Of a DNA stretch of 45,455 nucleotides, positions 18,213 to 27,742 are shown piece after piece (positions within the stretch are counted from its first letter, which is position 1; the number at the start of each line of letters is the position of its first letter). The position numbers were made by a program, and so were the translations under genes. The notes under the pieces were generated by a model. That model searched no databases. It was not told where the DNA came from and saw only the letters and a list, made by a program, of their open reading frames with translations. Source of the stretch: Candidatus Eiseniibacteriota bacterium. GTDB taxonomy: Bacteria; Eisenbacteria; RBG-16-71-46. The stretch lies in contig JACOSU010000095.1 in the NCBI GenBank assembly GCA_016178685.1, positions 1 through 45,455 on the forward strand. The letters run 5' to 3'.

Positions 18213-19855
18213 CGCGCGCGCGCGCGATGGCGCGGGCCAACGCGCTCGCTCGGGCGCGCGCGATGGCGCGGGCCAACGCGCTCGCTCGGGCGCGGGCGAT
18301 GGCGCGGGTGAGCGCGCAGACTCGCGCGTGGACCATCGCGTTCGCGATCGCGCTGCTTCCGCTCCTCGCGCGCCTCGCCTCGGCGCAGGTTCAGGCCTCG
18401 AACCTGCTCGACGCTCAGATCGGAAACATCCCCTTCACCGATCCGCACGATCGCACCGACGTCTACGATCAATTTCTGCTGGATGTGCGCGTCTCGACGC
18501 TGCGGGCCGGCCTGCGGTTCGAGAGCGACCACAACAGCGAGGACACGTACATCTACGCGAAGGTCACGCAGCGTTACGCCGACTGGAGCGACGGACCGCT
18601 GCGCACGAGGGTCGGAAACTTCTACACCATCCTGGGCCGCGGGCTGGTGCACCGCTCGTTCGAGCTTCCTGGCGTGGTGCTGGACCCGGCGTTTCTGCGC
18701 TCACGCTACGGACTCTCGCGCGACGTAGACGGCGTGCTGGCCGAGGCGACCAGCGCTCATCTTTCGGCCCGCGCGTTTTCGGGCACGCCCAACGGCGGGG
18801 AATTTCCGCCTTCGGGCGCGAGCATCGGACTCGATCCCTACGCGGGTCAGTTGAGCGGAGGTCAGCTGGTGGCCACGCTCGCGAGGGGCGTGAAGATCGG
18901 CGCCACCGCCGAAAAATCGAGCGCGGCCGGAACCCGCGATCTGCATCTGGGCTCGGGCTTCGTGGATTTCGATCCGTTGAGGCTGTTCAAGAGTTCGGTG
19001 GCGCTGCCGCTCTACGCCGAGTATGCGCAGGGCGACCAGTCGTTCGGCGACTGGTGGCGTTTCAGCACCGCCGACACCGTGCCGCACGCGCTCTATGCGG
19101 GAGCGAACCTGTTGTGGGGGCCGGTCGCGCTGGCCGCGGAGTGGAAGCACTATCGCTCTTTCCGGCTTGGCACCAACGATCCGCCCTCGCTGGTGCGCGA
19201 GCACTCCGACGTGCTGCTCAATCGCAACACGCACGTGCTGAACGCAAATCGCGAAGAGGGCCATCAGTTGGAAGGCACGTTCGTCTCGGGCGCGTGGGGC
19301 ACGCTGACCGCGAACGCGAGCCGCGCCGAAGGGCGGCTCGGAAAGAAGCCGGCGGTGTTCCTCGAACACTTCATCGAGTTGCGCACACCGGCCGATCCCG
19401 CGCGGCGCTTCGACGCCGCGGCGTTCTTCGACGAGGGCCAGGATGAATTCGTCGGTGTGAGCGAGCGGCGGACCGGTGGAGCGAACGCGACCGTCCGCCT
19501 TTGGGCGGGCTTCTCGTTGACCGCGGATCTCGAGCACCTGCGCGCGACCCGGGTCCGCACCTCGTTCGACGATCACTTCCTGCTGATCGAGGCCGCGCGT
19601 GCCGCGTGGGGAAGCCTCGCCCTGGTGTGGGAGCGCACCACCGATCCAACCCAGGAGACGCCCTCGGCCGCGCTCGAACCCGGGATCACGCCGCGCAACT
19701 TCGTACGCGTGTCGGTGAGCGGCGACGTGGGGTCTCGCAGCCACGTGGCCCTCACGATCGGCGAGCAGCGCGGTGGGCTCGGCTGCACGTCGGGCACGTG
19801 CTATCAGGTGCTGTCGTTCAAGGGCGCGCAGCTGCGCGTGACGACGCGGCTGTGA
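18209..19855 (+). CDS. Putative outer-membrane beta-barrel-type protein (DUF6029-like)
   Basis: ATGA overlap with the TlpA-like gene; signal WTIAFAIALLPLLARLASAQVQASNLLDAQIGNIPFTDPHDRTDVYDQFLLDVRVSTLRAGLRFE; beta-rich alternating strands to an RVTTRL end. Confidence 0.7.
   Translation: MTRARAMARANALARARAMARANALARARAMARVSAQTRAWTIAFAIALLPLLARLASAQVQASNLLDAQIGNIPFTDPHDRTDVYDQFLLDVRVSTLRAGLRFESDHNSEDTYIYAKVTQRYADWSDGPLRTRVGNFYTILGRGLVHRSFELPGVVLDPAFLRSRYGLSRDVDGVLAEATSAHLSARAFSGTPNGGEFPPSGASIGLDPYAGQLSGGQLVATLARGVKIGATAEKSSAAGTRDLHLGSGFVDFDPLRLFKSSVALPLYAEYAQGDQSFGDWWRFSTADTVPHALYAGANLLWGPVALAAEWKHYRSFRLGTNDPPSLVREHSDVLLNRNTHVLNANREEGHQLEGTFVSGAWGTLTANASRAEGRLGKKPAVFLEHFIELRTPADPARRFDAAAFFDEGQDEFVGVSERRTGGANATVRLWAGFSLTADLEHLRATRVRTSFDDHFLLIEAARAAWGSLALVWERTTDPTQETPSAALEPGITPRNFVRVSVSGDVGSRSHVALTIGEQRGGLGCTSGTCYQVLSFKGAQLRVTTRL
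18230..18307 (+). repeat. 36-bp in-frame tandem repeat in the signal-peptide n-region, each unit carrying an ATG
   Basis: MARANALARARA/MARANALARARA/MARV; ATGs at 18227, 18263, 18299. Confidence 0.9.
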
Positions 19856-19913
19856 GCACGGGCGAGGACCAGGCGGTGAATCCCGTTGCGGGGAAAGTTC
19901 GCGAGACGGGCCG

Positions 19914-20690
19914 CTACCACGCCATGACGTGGTAGCCGCCGTCCACGTAGAGCGTCTCGCCGGTGATGCCGCTCGCCAGGTCCGAGAGCAGGAACAGCGC
20001 CGCTTTTCCGACTTCTTCCTTCGTGATGTTGCGCTTGAGCGGAGCCTTCTCGGCGTGCATCTTGAGCATGTCGGTGAAGCCGCGGATGCCGCGCGCGGCG
20101 AGCGTGCTGACGGGCCCGGCCGACAGCGCGTTCACGCGCACGTTTTTCGGCCCCAGTTCGTACGCCAGCTGGCGCACGCTCTGCTCCAAGACCGCCTTGG
20201 CGCTGCCCATTACATTATAAGAGGGCACCGCGCGCTCGGAGGCGAGATAGGTGAGCGTGACGATCGAGGCGCCGTTCTTCTCGAGCAGCGGCAGCATGCG
20301 ATTCGTGACGTTGATCAGCGAATAGGCGCTCACCTCGAGCGCCAGCTGAAATCCCTCGCGCGGCGTGGCGACGAACGCGCCCTCCAGGTCCTCCTTGCGC
20401 GCGAACGCGACCCCGTGCACCAGCGCTTCCACCGCGCCCCATTCCGATTCGAGCCGCGTGCGCACCGAGTCGATCGAGGCGTCGTTTGTGACGTCGCACT
20501 CGAGCAGCAGTGTTCCGGGCAGCGTCGCCGCCAGTTCGGCGACCCCGGCCTTGAGCCGCTCGCCGGCGTAGGTCAGGCACAGTTTCGCGCCCGCCTTGTG
20601 CAGCGACTGCGCGATCGCCCACGACAGGCTGCGGTGGTTCGCGACGCCCATCACCAGGGCGCCCTTGCCGCTCAGATCGATCGAGTACAT
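19914..20690 (-). CDS. fabI: Enoyl-[acyl-carrier-protein] reductase (NADH)
   Basis: MYSIDLSGKGALVMGVANHRSLSWAIAQSLHKAGAKLCLTYAGERLK, YNVMGSAKAVLEQSVRQLAYELGPKNVRVNALSAGPVSTLAARGI, GETLYVDGGYHVM. Confidence 0.96.
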   Translation of the reverse strand: MYSIDLSGKGALVMGVANHRSLSWAIAQSLHKAGAKLCLTYAGERLKAGVAELAATLPGTLLLECDVTNDASIDSVRTRLESEWGAVEALVHGVAFARKEDLEGAFVATPREGFQLALEVSAYSLINVTNRMLPLLEKNGASIVTLTYLASERAVPSYNVMGSAKAVLEQSVRQLAYELGPKNVRVNALSAGPVSTLAARGIRGFTDMLKMHAEKAPLKRNITKEEVGKAALFLLSDLASGITGETLYVDGGYHVMAW

Positions 20691-20772
20691 GCGGCTCTCC
20701 TTCGCGGTTCGTCGTGGCGCGGACTGCGCGGTCCAGACCCCGGCCACACGGCCCGCGCCGCGGCGCGCCCGC

Positions 20773-22752
20773 TCACGCGGCGCGCTGCTTCTCCCACACC
20801 CGGATCGGCATGATGATGACCTGGACGCCGGTAAACTGCAGCCGGCGCTGAATCGAGAACGCGGTCTCGTGGTGGAGCGACCGCGTGAACAGGTTTTCGC
20901 GCTGGAACACCAGCTGGCCCGCGAACACCACGGGACGCCGGAACTCCTTGATGAGATCTAGGCACATGCCCTCGAGCTCCTGGATCAGATCGGTGCCGAG
21001 CGTGTAGCGGTACTCGGCGTAATAGCCCATGCGATTCGTCAGGTTCACGTACTTCGCGAGATCCACCCGCACCTTGTCCTCGAGCGCCTTCACGTCCTGC
21101 ACGCCCTTGAACTGTCCCGAATCCACGAGGCCCACCGAGCAGAACACGAAGTTCTTGTAGTGGCGCGGGAACATGCGCTGGATCGAGAGCAGCGTGTGAA
21201 TGCCGAGGCCGGCGTACGATTCCACCAGCACGATCGCGGTGGGGCCGTCGGGCGCGAGCTCGGGAATGGTCTTGGGTTCGGGCAGCGGCAGATTGGTGAG
21301 CACTTCATCGAGCGACGACATCATGTTCTTCACGCGCCGGTAGTGCGACCTCACGATGTAGCAGAACGCAATCAGGGCTCCGGTCGCAAGCAGCGTCACC
21401 AAGCCGCCCTCACGGAACTTGATCGCGGCGGTCGCGACCAGAATGCCGGCGGTGACCGCGGTGCCGAGCGAGGCGATCACCAGCCGGCGATGCCAGTGCT
21501 GCTGCTCGCGCCGTGTATTCCACCAGTGCCGCATCATGCCGAGCTGGGTGAGCGTGAAGGTCATGAACACGTTGATCGAGTACATGACCACCAGCACCTC
21601 GACCCGCCCGCGGGTGTAGAGCAGCACCAGCGCGGCGGCGAGACCCATCGAGATGACGCCGTTCTGCGTGACGAGCTGCTCCGACAGGTGCGCGAAACGC
21701 TTCGGCACCCACTGGTCCACCGCCATCGCGGCCAGCGTGCGCGGCCCGGCCACGAATCCGGTCTGCGCGGCCACGAACAGCAGCGCGCCCTCGGACAGGA
21801 GCGTGATCCAGATCAACGCACGGCCCATGTGCAGGCCGCCGATCGTCCAGTTCCCGGCCAGCGTCTGCCACAGCGAAGCGTTGAGCGTACGTCCCGGCTG
21901 GAGGTGCACGTCGGTCAGCAGGTAGCACAACAGGATGCCGCCGGCGGTGAACGCCAGCGAGCTCGCCATGTAGAGCATGGTGCGCTTGCCGGTCTGAACG
22001 CGCGGCTCGCGCAGGATGTCGGTGCTGTTGCTCACCGCCTCGATGCCGGTGAACGTCCCGCCGCCCAGCGAAAACGCGCGCAGGAAGATGTAGATCACGC
22101 CGAGCAGCCCCAGGTCCTTGACCGCCAGATGCGTGTCGCGCGCGGTCTCGGCGAACACGGTTCCCGCGCCGACCGGATGGCTCAGGATTCCGAACGCAAT
22201 CAACCCGGCGTGAGTGAGCATGAACGCGAAGAAGATCGGCAGCATCACCAGCACGGATTCCTTGACGCCGCGCAGGTTCATGCCACTCAACGAGGCGATC
22301 ACCAGGAACTCGATGGTAAGCTTGAGCCCCTGCCATGCCGGCGGCAGGTTCGAGAACACGGCATCCACGCCCGAGGCGACCGATACCGAGATCGTAAGGA
22401 TGTAATCCACCACCAGCGCCGAGCCCGAGATGATGCCGGGGGTGGGGCCCAGCAATTTGGTCGCCACCAGGTAACCGCCGCCGCCGCTTGGGAACAATTC
22501 AATGATCTGGCTGTAGGATGCGGAGATCAGGAACACCGTGACGACGGTCGCGATGATCAGGTAGAACGCCAGATGACGGTGGGCGCCGAGTTCGAGGAAC
22601 GCGGCCTGCGGCCCGTAGCACGAGGACGAAAGCCCGTCCGACCCGAGGCCCACCCAGGCGAAGAAGGCGATCAGCGCCAGCGAATGATGGATGCGAGGGT
22701 CGAAAAGATTCTTGCGGCCTCCCAGGAGGAGGCCCTTCAGTCGTTCGCGCAC
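20773..22752 (-). CDS. APC-superfamily amino acid permease
   Basis: LALIAFFAWVGLGSDGLSSSCYGPQAAFLELGAH...YSQIIELFPSGGGGYLVATKLLGPTPGIISGSALVVDYILTISVSVASGVDAVFS; multiple TM segments and C-terminal soluble domain. Confidence 0.92.
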   Translation of the reverse strand: MRERLKGLLLGGRKNLFDPRIHHSLALIAFFAWVGLGSDGLSSSCYGPQAAFLELGAHRHLAFYLIIATVVTVFLISASYSQIIELFPSGGGGYLVATKLLGPTPGIISGSALVVDYILTISVSVASGVDAVFSNLPPAWQGLKLTIEFLVIASLSGMNLRGVKESVLVMLPIFFAFMLTHAGLIAFGILSHPVGAGTVFAETARDTHLAVKDLGLLGVIYIFLRAFSLGGGTFTGIEAVSNSTDILREPRVQTGKRTMLYMASSLAFTAGGILLCYLLTDVHLQPGRTLNASLWQTLAGNWTIGGLHMGRALIWITLLSEGALLFVAAQTGFVAGPRTLAAMAVDQWVPKRFAHLSEQLVTQNGVISMGLAAALVLLYTRGRVEVLVVMYSINVFMTFTLTQLGMMRHWWNTRREQQHWHRRLVIASLGTAVTAGILVATAAIKFREGGLVTLLATGALIAFCYIVRSHYRRVKNMMSSLDEVLTNLPLPEPKTIPELAPDGPTAIVLVESYAGLGIHTLLSIQRMFPRHYKNFVFCSVGLVDSGQFKGVQDVKALEDKVRVDLAKYVNLTNRMGYYAEYRYTLGTDLIQELEGMCLDLIKEFRRPVVFAGQLVFQRENLFTRSLHHETAFSIQRRLQFTGVQVIIMPIRVWEKQRAA

Positions 22753-22805
22753 CGGCGAAATCTAGAGACTTGACCGCGCTTTATCAAGCGCAGCGGAGGA
22801 ACGGC

Positions 22806-24374
22806 TTGAGCGTTCGGCAGATGGCGGCCGTGACCGGACTGGTCGCGGTGCTGCTCGCGATCCAAGGCGACGAACCGGCGATGGCGGCCCGAATCGCGGG
22901 CGGCGCGGGCATGCGCCTCCCGAGCGCCGGTACGCCCGGCGCGGCGGCGCGGAAGCGCGAGGACGCCGGCGTGTTCGCGCAGCAGCGCGAGGACGCCGGC
23001 ATGCTCGGCTCTTTCATGCGGTTCGGGTGGGTGAGCCCGCCGGTCGAGTCCACCACCGCGGCGCGCGTTGCGGAATACGCGGGAGCCGGGCTCGACCTGA
23101 TGCTGCCGGCCTGGCAGGATTCGGGACGCGTCGCCGACAACCTCTCGCGTCTCGACTACGCAGCCGCGAACGGGCTGCGTTGCCTGATCTGGGACCGGAG
23201 ATTCGAGCAGTTCTTCGCACTCGATCCGCACTCTGCCTGGGGCGGCGCGGTTCTCGACACGATCGTCGCGGACTACAAGAACCTTCCCGCGTTCGGCGGG
23301 TACTACCTCGGCGACGAACCTCCGCAGAGCGAGTTCCCGTTGCTCGCGGCTTTGCACGCCGAGTTGCGCGCGCGCGATCCGTCGCATCCGGCCTGGAACA
23401 ATCTCCTGGGCTCGACCGGCGTCGGGAGCTTCACTGCGTGGCAGGCGTACGTGCGGGCTTATCTCGACACCACGCACGCCGCCGTCCTGTGCTATGACGA
23501 ATACGATTTTCTCGAGAGCGGCGACCGCGGCCTGTTCGTAGGGAACCTGGTGGGCGCGGCGGGAATCGCGAACGAGTATGGCATTCCATTCTGGGCCATC
23601 GTTCAGTTGATCCAGCACTATCAGTATCGCGCGCTGACCGAGGGCGAGATGCGCTGGCAGGTGGCGCACGCGCTCGCGTACGGCGCGCACGGCGTGGGCT
23701 ACTTCACGTACTGGACCCCGGCCCCCGACACCACGTTCAACTGGCACTACGGCATGGTCGGGTGGGACGGTCAGCGCACGCCGTGGTACGCGTTTTTGGC
23801 GCGGCTCAATCCCCGCGTGGCCGTCGCCGGCCGCACGCTCGCGGGCCTGGCGTGGCATGCGACCGTGCACTCGGGATCGGTGCCGATTCAGGCCACCGCG
23901 TTTACGCCCGACGAGTGGATCGCGAACGTCGAGGGCCGCGCGGCGCTCGGCGAGTTCACGGATGCGCTCAATGGCCGGTTCGTGCTGGTCGCGAACAGCG
24001 ATTCGGCCGCCGCGCAGGCCATCGCGCTCACGTTCCCGGGCGCGACGAAGGTCGAAAGGCTTTCGGATGACGGGAGCGCATGGGCCGAGATCGACACCAC
24101 GCACGTCGGTAGCGGCACCGGCACCGGCACGCGCGCCGCGCTTGCGCTCGAGGCCGGCGACTTCACGCTTCTGCGCGTGGGTGGTGAGGCCGGACCGCCG
24201 CGCGCGGGCTCGGGCCCCGGGCTTGCGATCCGTCCTAATCCCGCGCATCACGCCGTCGAGTTCGTGATCGGGCACGTTAAGACGAGCGGGCGCGTCGAAA
24301 TTCTCGACTCGCTCGGCCGCCGCATCTGGAGCCGCACGGTCGCGAGCGGATCGGGCATCGTCACGTGGGATTGA
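22806..24374 (+). CDS. Secreted glycoside-hydrolase-like (TIM-barrel) protein, C-terminal FlgD-like domain interrupted by in-frame TGA
   Basis: SD GGAGGAACGGC then TTG; FMRFGWVSPPVESTTAARVAEYAGAGLDLMLPAWQDSG...YYLGDEPPQSEFPLLAALHAELRARDPSHPAWNNLLG...HGVGYFTYWTPAPD. The same frame continues past the stop as TRDQGGPATPGIYFARAKDQGGVTTLRLSWLGAR* (24479). Confidence 0.8.
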   Translation: MSVRQMAAVTGLVAVLLAIQGDEPAMAARIAGGAGMRLPSAGTPGAAARKREDAGVFAQQREDAGMLGSFMRFGWVSPPVESTTAARVAEYAGAGLDLMLPAWQDSGRVADNLSRLDYAAANGLRCLIWDRRFEQFFALDPHSAWGGAVLDTIVADYKNLPAFGGYYLGDEPPQSEFPLLAALHAELRARDPSHPAWNNLLGSTGVGSFTAWQAYVRAYLDTTHAAVLCYDEYDFLESGDRGLFVGNLVGAAGIANEYGIPFWAIVQLIQHYQYRALTEGEMRWQVAHALAYGAHGVGYFTYWTPAPDTTFNWHYGMVGWDGQRTPWYAFLARLNPRVAVAGRTLAGLAWHATVHSGSVPIQATAFTPDEWIANVEGRAALGEFTDALNGRFVLVANSDSAAAQAIALTFPGATKVERLSDDGSAWAEIDTTHVGSGTGTGTRAALALEAGDFTLLRVGGEAGPPRAGSGPGLAIRPNPAHHAVEFVIGHVKTSGRVEILDSLGRRIWSRTVASGSGIVTWD

Positions 24375-24436
24375 ACGCGCGATCAGGGCGGGCCCGCCAC
24401 GCCCGGCATCTACTTTGCACGCGCGAAGGATCAAGG

Positions 24437-24568
24437 CGGCGTGACCACGCTGCGCCTGAGCTGGCTGGGGGCACGGTGAGGCGCGTGACAGCGCTGGGCC
24501 CGAGCTGGGTCGGGGCACGGTGAGGAGCGTGACGGCGCCGGGCCTGAGCTGGGTCGGGGCACGGTGAG
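24437..24568 (+). repeat. 44-bp tandem repeat, 3 degenerate copies spanning a gene junction
   Basis: 24437-24480, 24481-24524, 24525-24568; each ends GGGGCACGGTGAG. Confidence 0.88.
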
Positions 24569-25262
24569 CGGCGCGCCAACCATCGCTTCGATCGCGCGGG
24601 CGGTGGTCGAATGCGAGCGCTGCGCACGGCTCAGAGATCATTGCCGGCGCGTCGCGATCGAGAAGCGCCGCGCGTTCCGCGATGAGACCTACTGGGGCCG
24701 CCCGGTGCCGGGCTTTGGCGATCCAGGCGCGCGGCTCTTGGTCGTGGGGCTCGCGCCCGCCGCCCACGGCGCGAATCGCACTGGCCGCATGTTCACTGGC
24801 GACTCGAGCGGCGACTGGCTGTATGAGGCGCTTCATCAGCAGGGCTTCGCATCGCAGCGCGCTTCGATCTCTCGTCGAGACAGCCTCGTGCTGAGCGATG
24901 CGTATGTGACCGCCGCCGTGCGCTGCGCGCCGCCCGACAACAGGCCCACGCGCGAAGAGCTGGCGAGTTGTCGCGATTATCTCGAGGCCGAGATCCGTGC
25001 GCTCACGCGCGTGCGTGTGGTCGTGACGATGGGCGCGATCGCGCATCAAGCGTGGCTGCGAGCGAGCGGCGCATGGGACGTGCTAGCTCCCAGCGAACGC
25101 CCCCGATTCAGCCACGGCGGCGAGAGCGAGATGCGAGACGGCATCACGCTCATCAGCTCCTACCATCCCAGCCGGCAGAACACGCAGACCGGGAGGCTCA
25201 CGCGCGTGATGTGGATCGCGGTGTTCGCGAGGGCGCGGGAGGTGGTGGATGGAGGGACTTGA
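24564..25262 (+). CDS. Uracil-DNA glycosylase, family 5 (UDGb)
   Basis: CERCARLRDHCRRVAIEKRRAFRDETYWGRPVPGFGDPGARLLVVGLAPAAHGANRTGRMFTGDSSGDWLYEAL..., SSYHPSRQNTQTGRLT. Confidence 0.95.
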   Translation: MSGAPTIASIARAVVECERCARLRDHCRRVAIEKRRAFRDETYWGRPVPGFGDPGARLLVVGLAPAAHGANRTGRMFTGDSSGDWLYEALHQQGFASQRASISRRDSLVLSDAYVTAAVRCAPPDNRPTREELASCRDYLEAEIRALTRVRVVVTMGAIAHQAWLRASGAWDVLAPSERPRFSHGGESEMRDGITLISSYHPSRQNTQTGRLTRVMWIAVFARAREVVDGGT

Positions 25263-25364
25263 GAGGCGCGCGGCCGACGCCTGCGCATCTGCGCGGCTCC
25301 GCGCAATCCCCTCCGCGACGAATTGACTTGACGCGCGAGTCTGCGCGCCTCATTCTGCGTTTCG

Positions 25365-25535
25365 ACAACTTCCGGGTGCCCGCATCTCGTGGGGTAAAAG
25401 GGAAGGGGGTGAGATTCCCCCGCGGTCCCGCCACTGTGATGGGCATCCAGGGTTTCGACGACGCCGATCCTTCGATCGCGATGCCGGAATCCGCGGGGCC
25501 CTGAGTCAGGAAACCTGCCCGGAAGCCATTTGCCC
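25365..25535 (+). promoter_or_regulatory. Cobalamin (B12) riboswitch
   Basis: GGGTGCCC...GGGGTAAAAGGGAAGGGGGTGAGATTCCCCCGCGGTCCCGCCACTGTGATGGGC...GGCCCTGAGTCAGGAAACCTGCCCGG: conserved B12-box (GCCACTGTG) and 3' GAGTCAGGAAACCTGCC. Confidence 0.96.
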
Positions 25536-25637
25536 TGCATGCCTCGCGAGAAGGCATCGGCGGACGGCGCCCTCCGGCCCCGGCTTCCGAATCCCCTTCG
25601 CGAGCCAGGGTCTTTCGATTGAGGCGCGCGCGACGCC

Positions 25638-27728
25638 GTGATCGCAACGATTCTTCTCTCGGTCATTTTGTCGGCCGATTCGTCGGTGGCCCCGGCGCCC
25701 GCGGATTCCGCGAACGCGCGTGCGGCCGTCGTGGATTCGACGCGCGCGAACGCTGCCGCATCCATCCCGGTCGTCGTCACGCTGCCCGAAGTGCGGGTGG
25801 AGCGCGAGCGCGTGCTGAGCGAGGCGCGCCGCCGGCTGCCGACCGCGTTCGTCACCGATCTTTCCGCGGGGACTTCCAACCGCGCGCTCGAGACCGTGAG
25901 CGACGTGCTGGCGCAGGCGGCCGGGGTTCACGTTGATCAGTACGGCGGGCTGGGCGCCTACAGCACGGTGTCGTTGCGCGGGGCGCCGCCGGGGCAGGTG
26001 AGCGTGTATCTCGACGGCGCGCCGCTCACCTCGGCCGCGCATGGCGTGGTCAATCTCGCCGACCTGCCGGCGGGCGCCATCGAGCGCGTCGAAATCTATC
26101 GCGGGCTCTCGCCGCTTGCGCTGGGGCCCGCGACGCCGGGCGGCGCGATCAACCTGGTGACGGCTTCGGTCGCGCGAATTCGCGAGGCGCGCGTGATCGC
26201 TGGCTCCTACGGAACGTGGGAGGGGCGCGCGAGCGCAGGCGGCGCGCGCGGAAATCTCTCGGGATTCCTGCACGGTGGAATCCAAACCACGCGCGGCGAC
26301 TTCGATCACCTGAGCGATAACGGCACGCCGTTCAATTTGAACGACGATTTTGTCGCGCCCCGGCAGAACAACCGCTTCGACGCCGCAACCGCGCTCGGCA
26401 CGCTGCGCTGGCGCGCGCGGCACGATCTCAGCGCGATGCTGCGCGAGGATTTTTTCCGCAAGGCGCAGGGCTTGCCGGGCATGGGCTCGGTGCCGGCGTT
26501 GAACTCGAGGCTCTCGTTCCTGCGCTCGATCACTCAGATGGAGATTGCGCGCGATGCCGGGCGCGCCACACCCGAGACGAAACTCTCGGTCAGTCTCGAG
26601 CGCCAGCGCTCGCAATTTCGCGACAACGGCGGACCGTACGGGCTGGGCGAGCTGAGGCTGGGGCCTCACGACAGCGACGATCGCTTTGGCTCCGAACACC
26701 TGACGCTCGAAGCGCTCACGCCCCAGCTGCCGCTCGGCGCTTCGCTCTCCGGCTCGGCGAGCGCGGGCCTGGATCGCGCCGATCTCGTGGATCCCGGCGA
26801 CGGCTATCCCGATCCACCGCAGAGCCGGCGTGTCTTGACCGGCGCATCGCTCACCGCGGACTGGCGACCGATGGGAGAGTGGTTGACGCTTCATGCGGCC
26901 AAGCGCTGGGACCGGATCGAGGATCACCTGCGATCGACCGGTGTTGCTGGCCTGGCCGTCACATCCGATGCGACGCGCGAGCTGGATTCGCCGCAGCTGG
27001 GCGTGCGCGTGATCGCGCCCTACGGCACCGAGGTGCGCGCCAACTGGTCGCGAGCGGTGCGGCCGCCCGATTTTCTCGAGTTGTTCGGCAACCAGGGCAG
27101 CGTGACCGGGAACCCGAAGCTCAAGCCCGAGACCGGCGAGAACCGCGATTTCGGCGCGAGCTGGTCGCACACGCTGGGCGTGCACGCCGACGCCACCATC
27201 GAATGGGCGCACTTCGAATCCGACGCCAGCGATCTGATTCTCTACTGGACCAACTCGCCCAACACGACGCACGCCGACAATGTGACCAGCGCTCGGATCC
27301 GCGGCGAAGAGTTGAGCGTGAGGCTCAGGCCCTGGGCGCCGCTCGCGCTTGCGGGCGCGTTCACGTGGCAGTCGGCGATCGATGAGGGCCCTTTCAAGGC
27401 GTGGCACGGGAAGCGCCTGCCGCAGCGGCCGGGTCGTCAGGCGTGGACGCGCGCCGATCTCACGCGCGGCGGCGCGCGGTTGAGCGCCGAGATCCAGTAC
27501 ATCGGCGACAACTATCTCGATCGCTACAACCGCTATCGCGTGACGAGCCGCACGCTGGCCGGGGCGTCGCTGTCGGCGCCGTTCTTGGCCGGGACGCGCG
27601 GAGTAGTGGAAGCGAAGAATCTCGGTGACAACCGTATCTCCGACGTCGGCGGATTTCCGCTGCCGGGCCGGAGCGTGTTCGTTTCGATGGAATGGCGTCT
27701 CGGACCGGCGGGCTCCGCCCGGCCATGA
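25638..27728 (+). CDS. TonB-dependent outer-membrane receptor, BtuB-like
   Basis: Downstream of the B12 riboswitch; plug domain ETVSDVLAQAAGVHVDQYGGLGAYSTVSLRGAPPGQVSVYLDGAPLTSAAHGVVNLADLPAGAIERVEIYRGLSPLALGPATPGGAINLVT; barrel with NWSRAVRPPDFLELFGNQGSVTGNPKLKPETGENRD. Confidence 0.94.
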   Translation: MIATILLSVILSADSSVAPAPADSANARAAVVDSTRANAAASIPVVVTLPEVRVERERVLSEARRRLPTAFVTDLSAGTSNRALETVSDVLAQAAGVHVDQYGGLGAYSTVSLRGAPPGQVSVYLDGAPLTSAAHGVVNLADLPAGAIERVEIYRGLSPLALGPATPGGAINLVTASVARIREARVIAGSYGTWEGRASAGGARGNLSGFLHGGIQTTRGDFDHLSDNGTPFNLNDDFVAPRQNNRFDAATALGTLRWRARHDLSAMLREDFFRKAQGLPGMGSVPALNSRLSFLRSITQMEIARDAGRATPETKLSVSLERQRSQFRDNGGPYGLGELRLGPHDSDDRFGSEHLTLEALTPQLPLGASLSGSASAGLDRADLVDPGDGYPDPPQSRRVLTGASLTADWRPMGEWLTLHAAKRWDRIEDHLRSTGVAGLAVTSDATRELDSPQLGVRVIAPYGTEVRANWSRAVRPPDFLELFGNQGSVTGNPKLKPETGENRDFGASWSHTLGVHADATIEWAHFESDASDLILYWTNSPNTTHADNVTSARIRGEELSVRLRPWAPLALAGAFTWQSAIDEGPFKAWHGKRLPQRPGRQAWTRADLTRGGARLSAEIQYIGDNYLDRYNRYRVTSRTLAGASLSAPFLAGTRGVVEAKNLGDNRISDVGGFPLPGRSVFVSMEWRLGPAGSARP

Positions 27729-27742
27729 AAGGGGAATCGCAC

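Noticed and set aside
24360-24479. In-frame TGA in the glycoside-hydrolase-like gene as a second Sec codon
   Set aside because: The expected residue is Gly in a FlgD-like tail, not a redox Cys, with no UxxC context; the downstream GC palindrome (GGCGGGCCCGCC) is not convincing as a SECIS.
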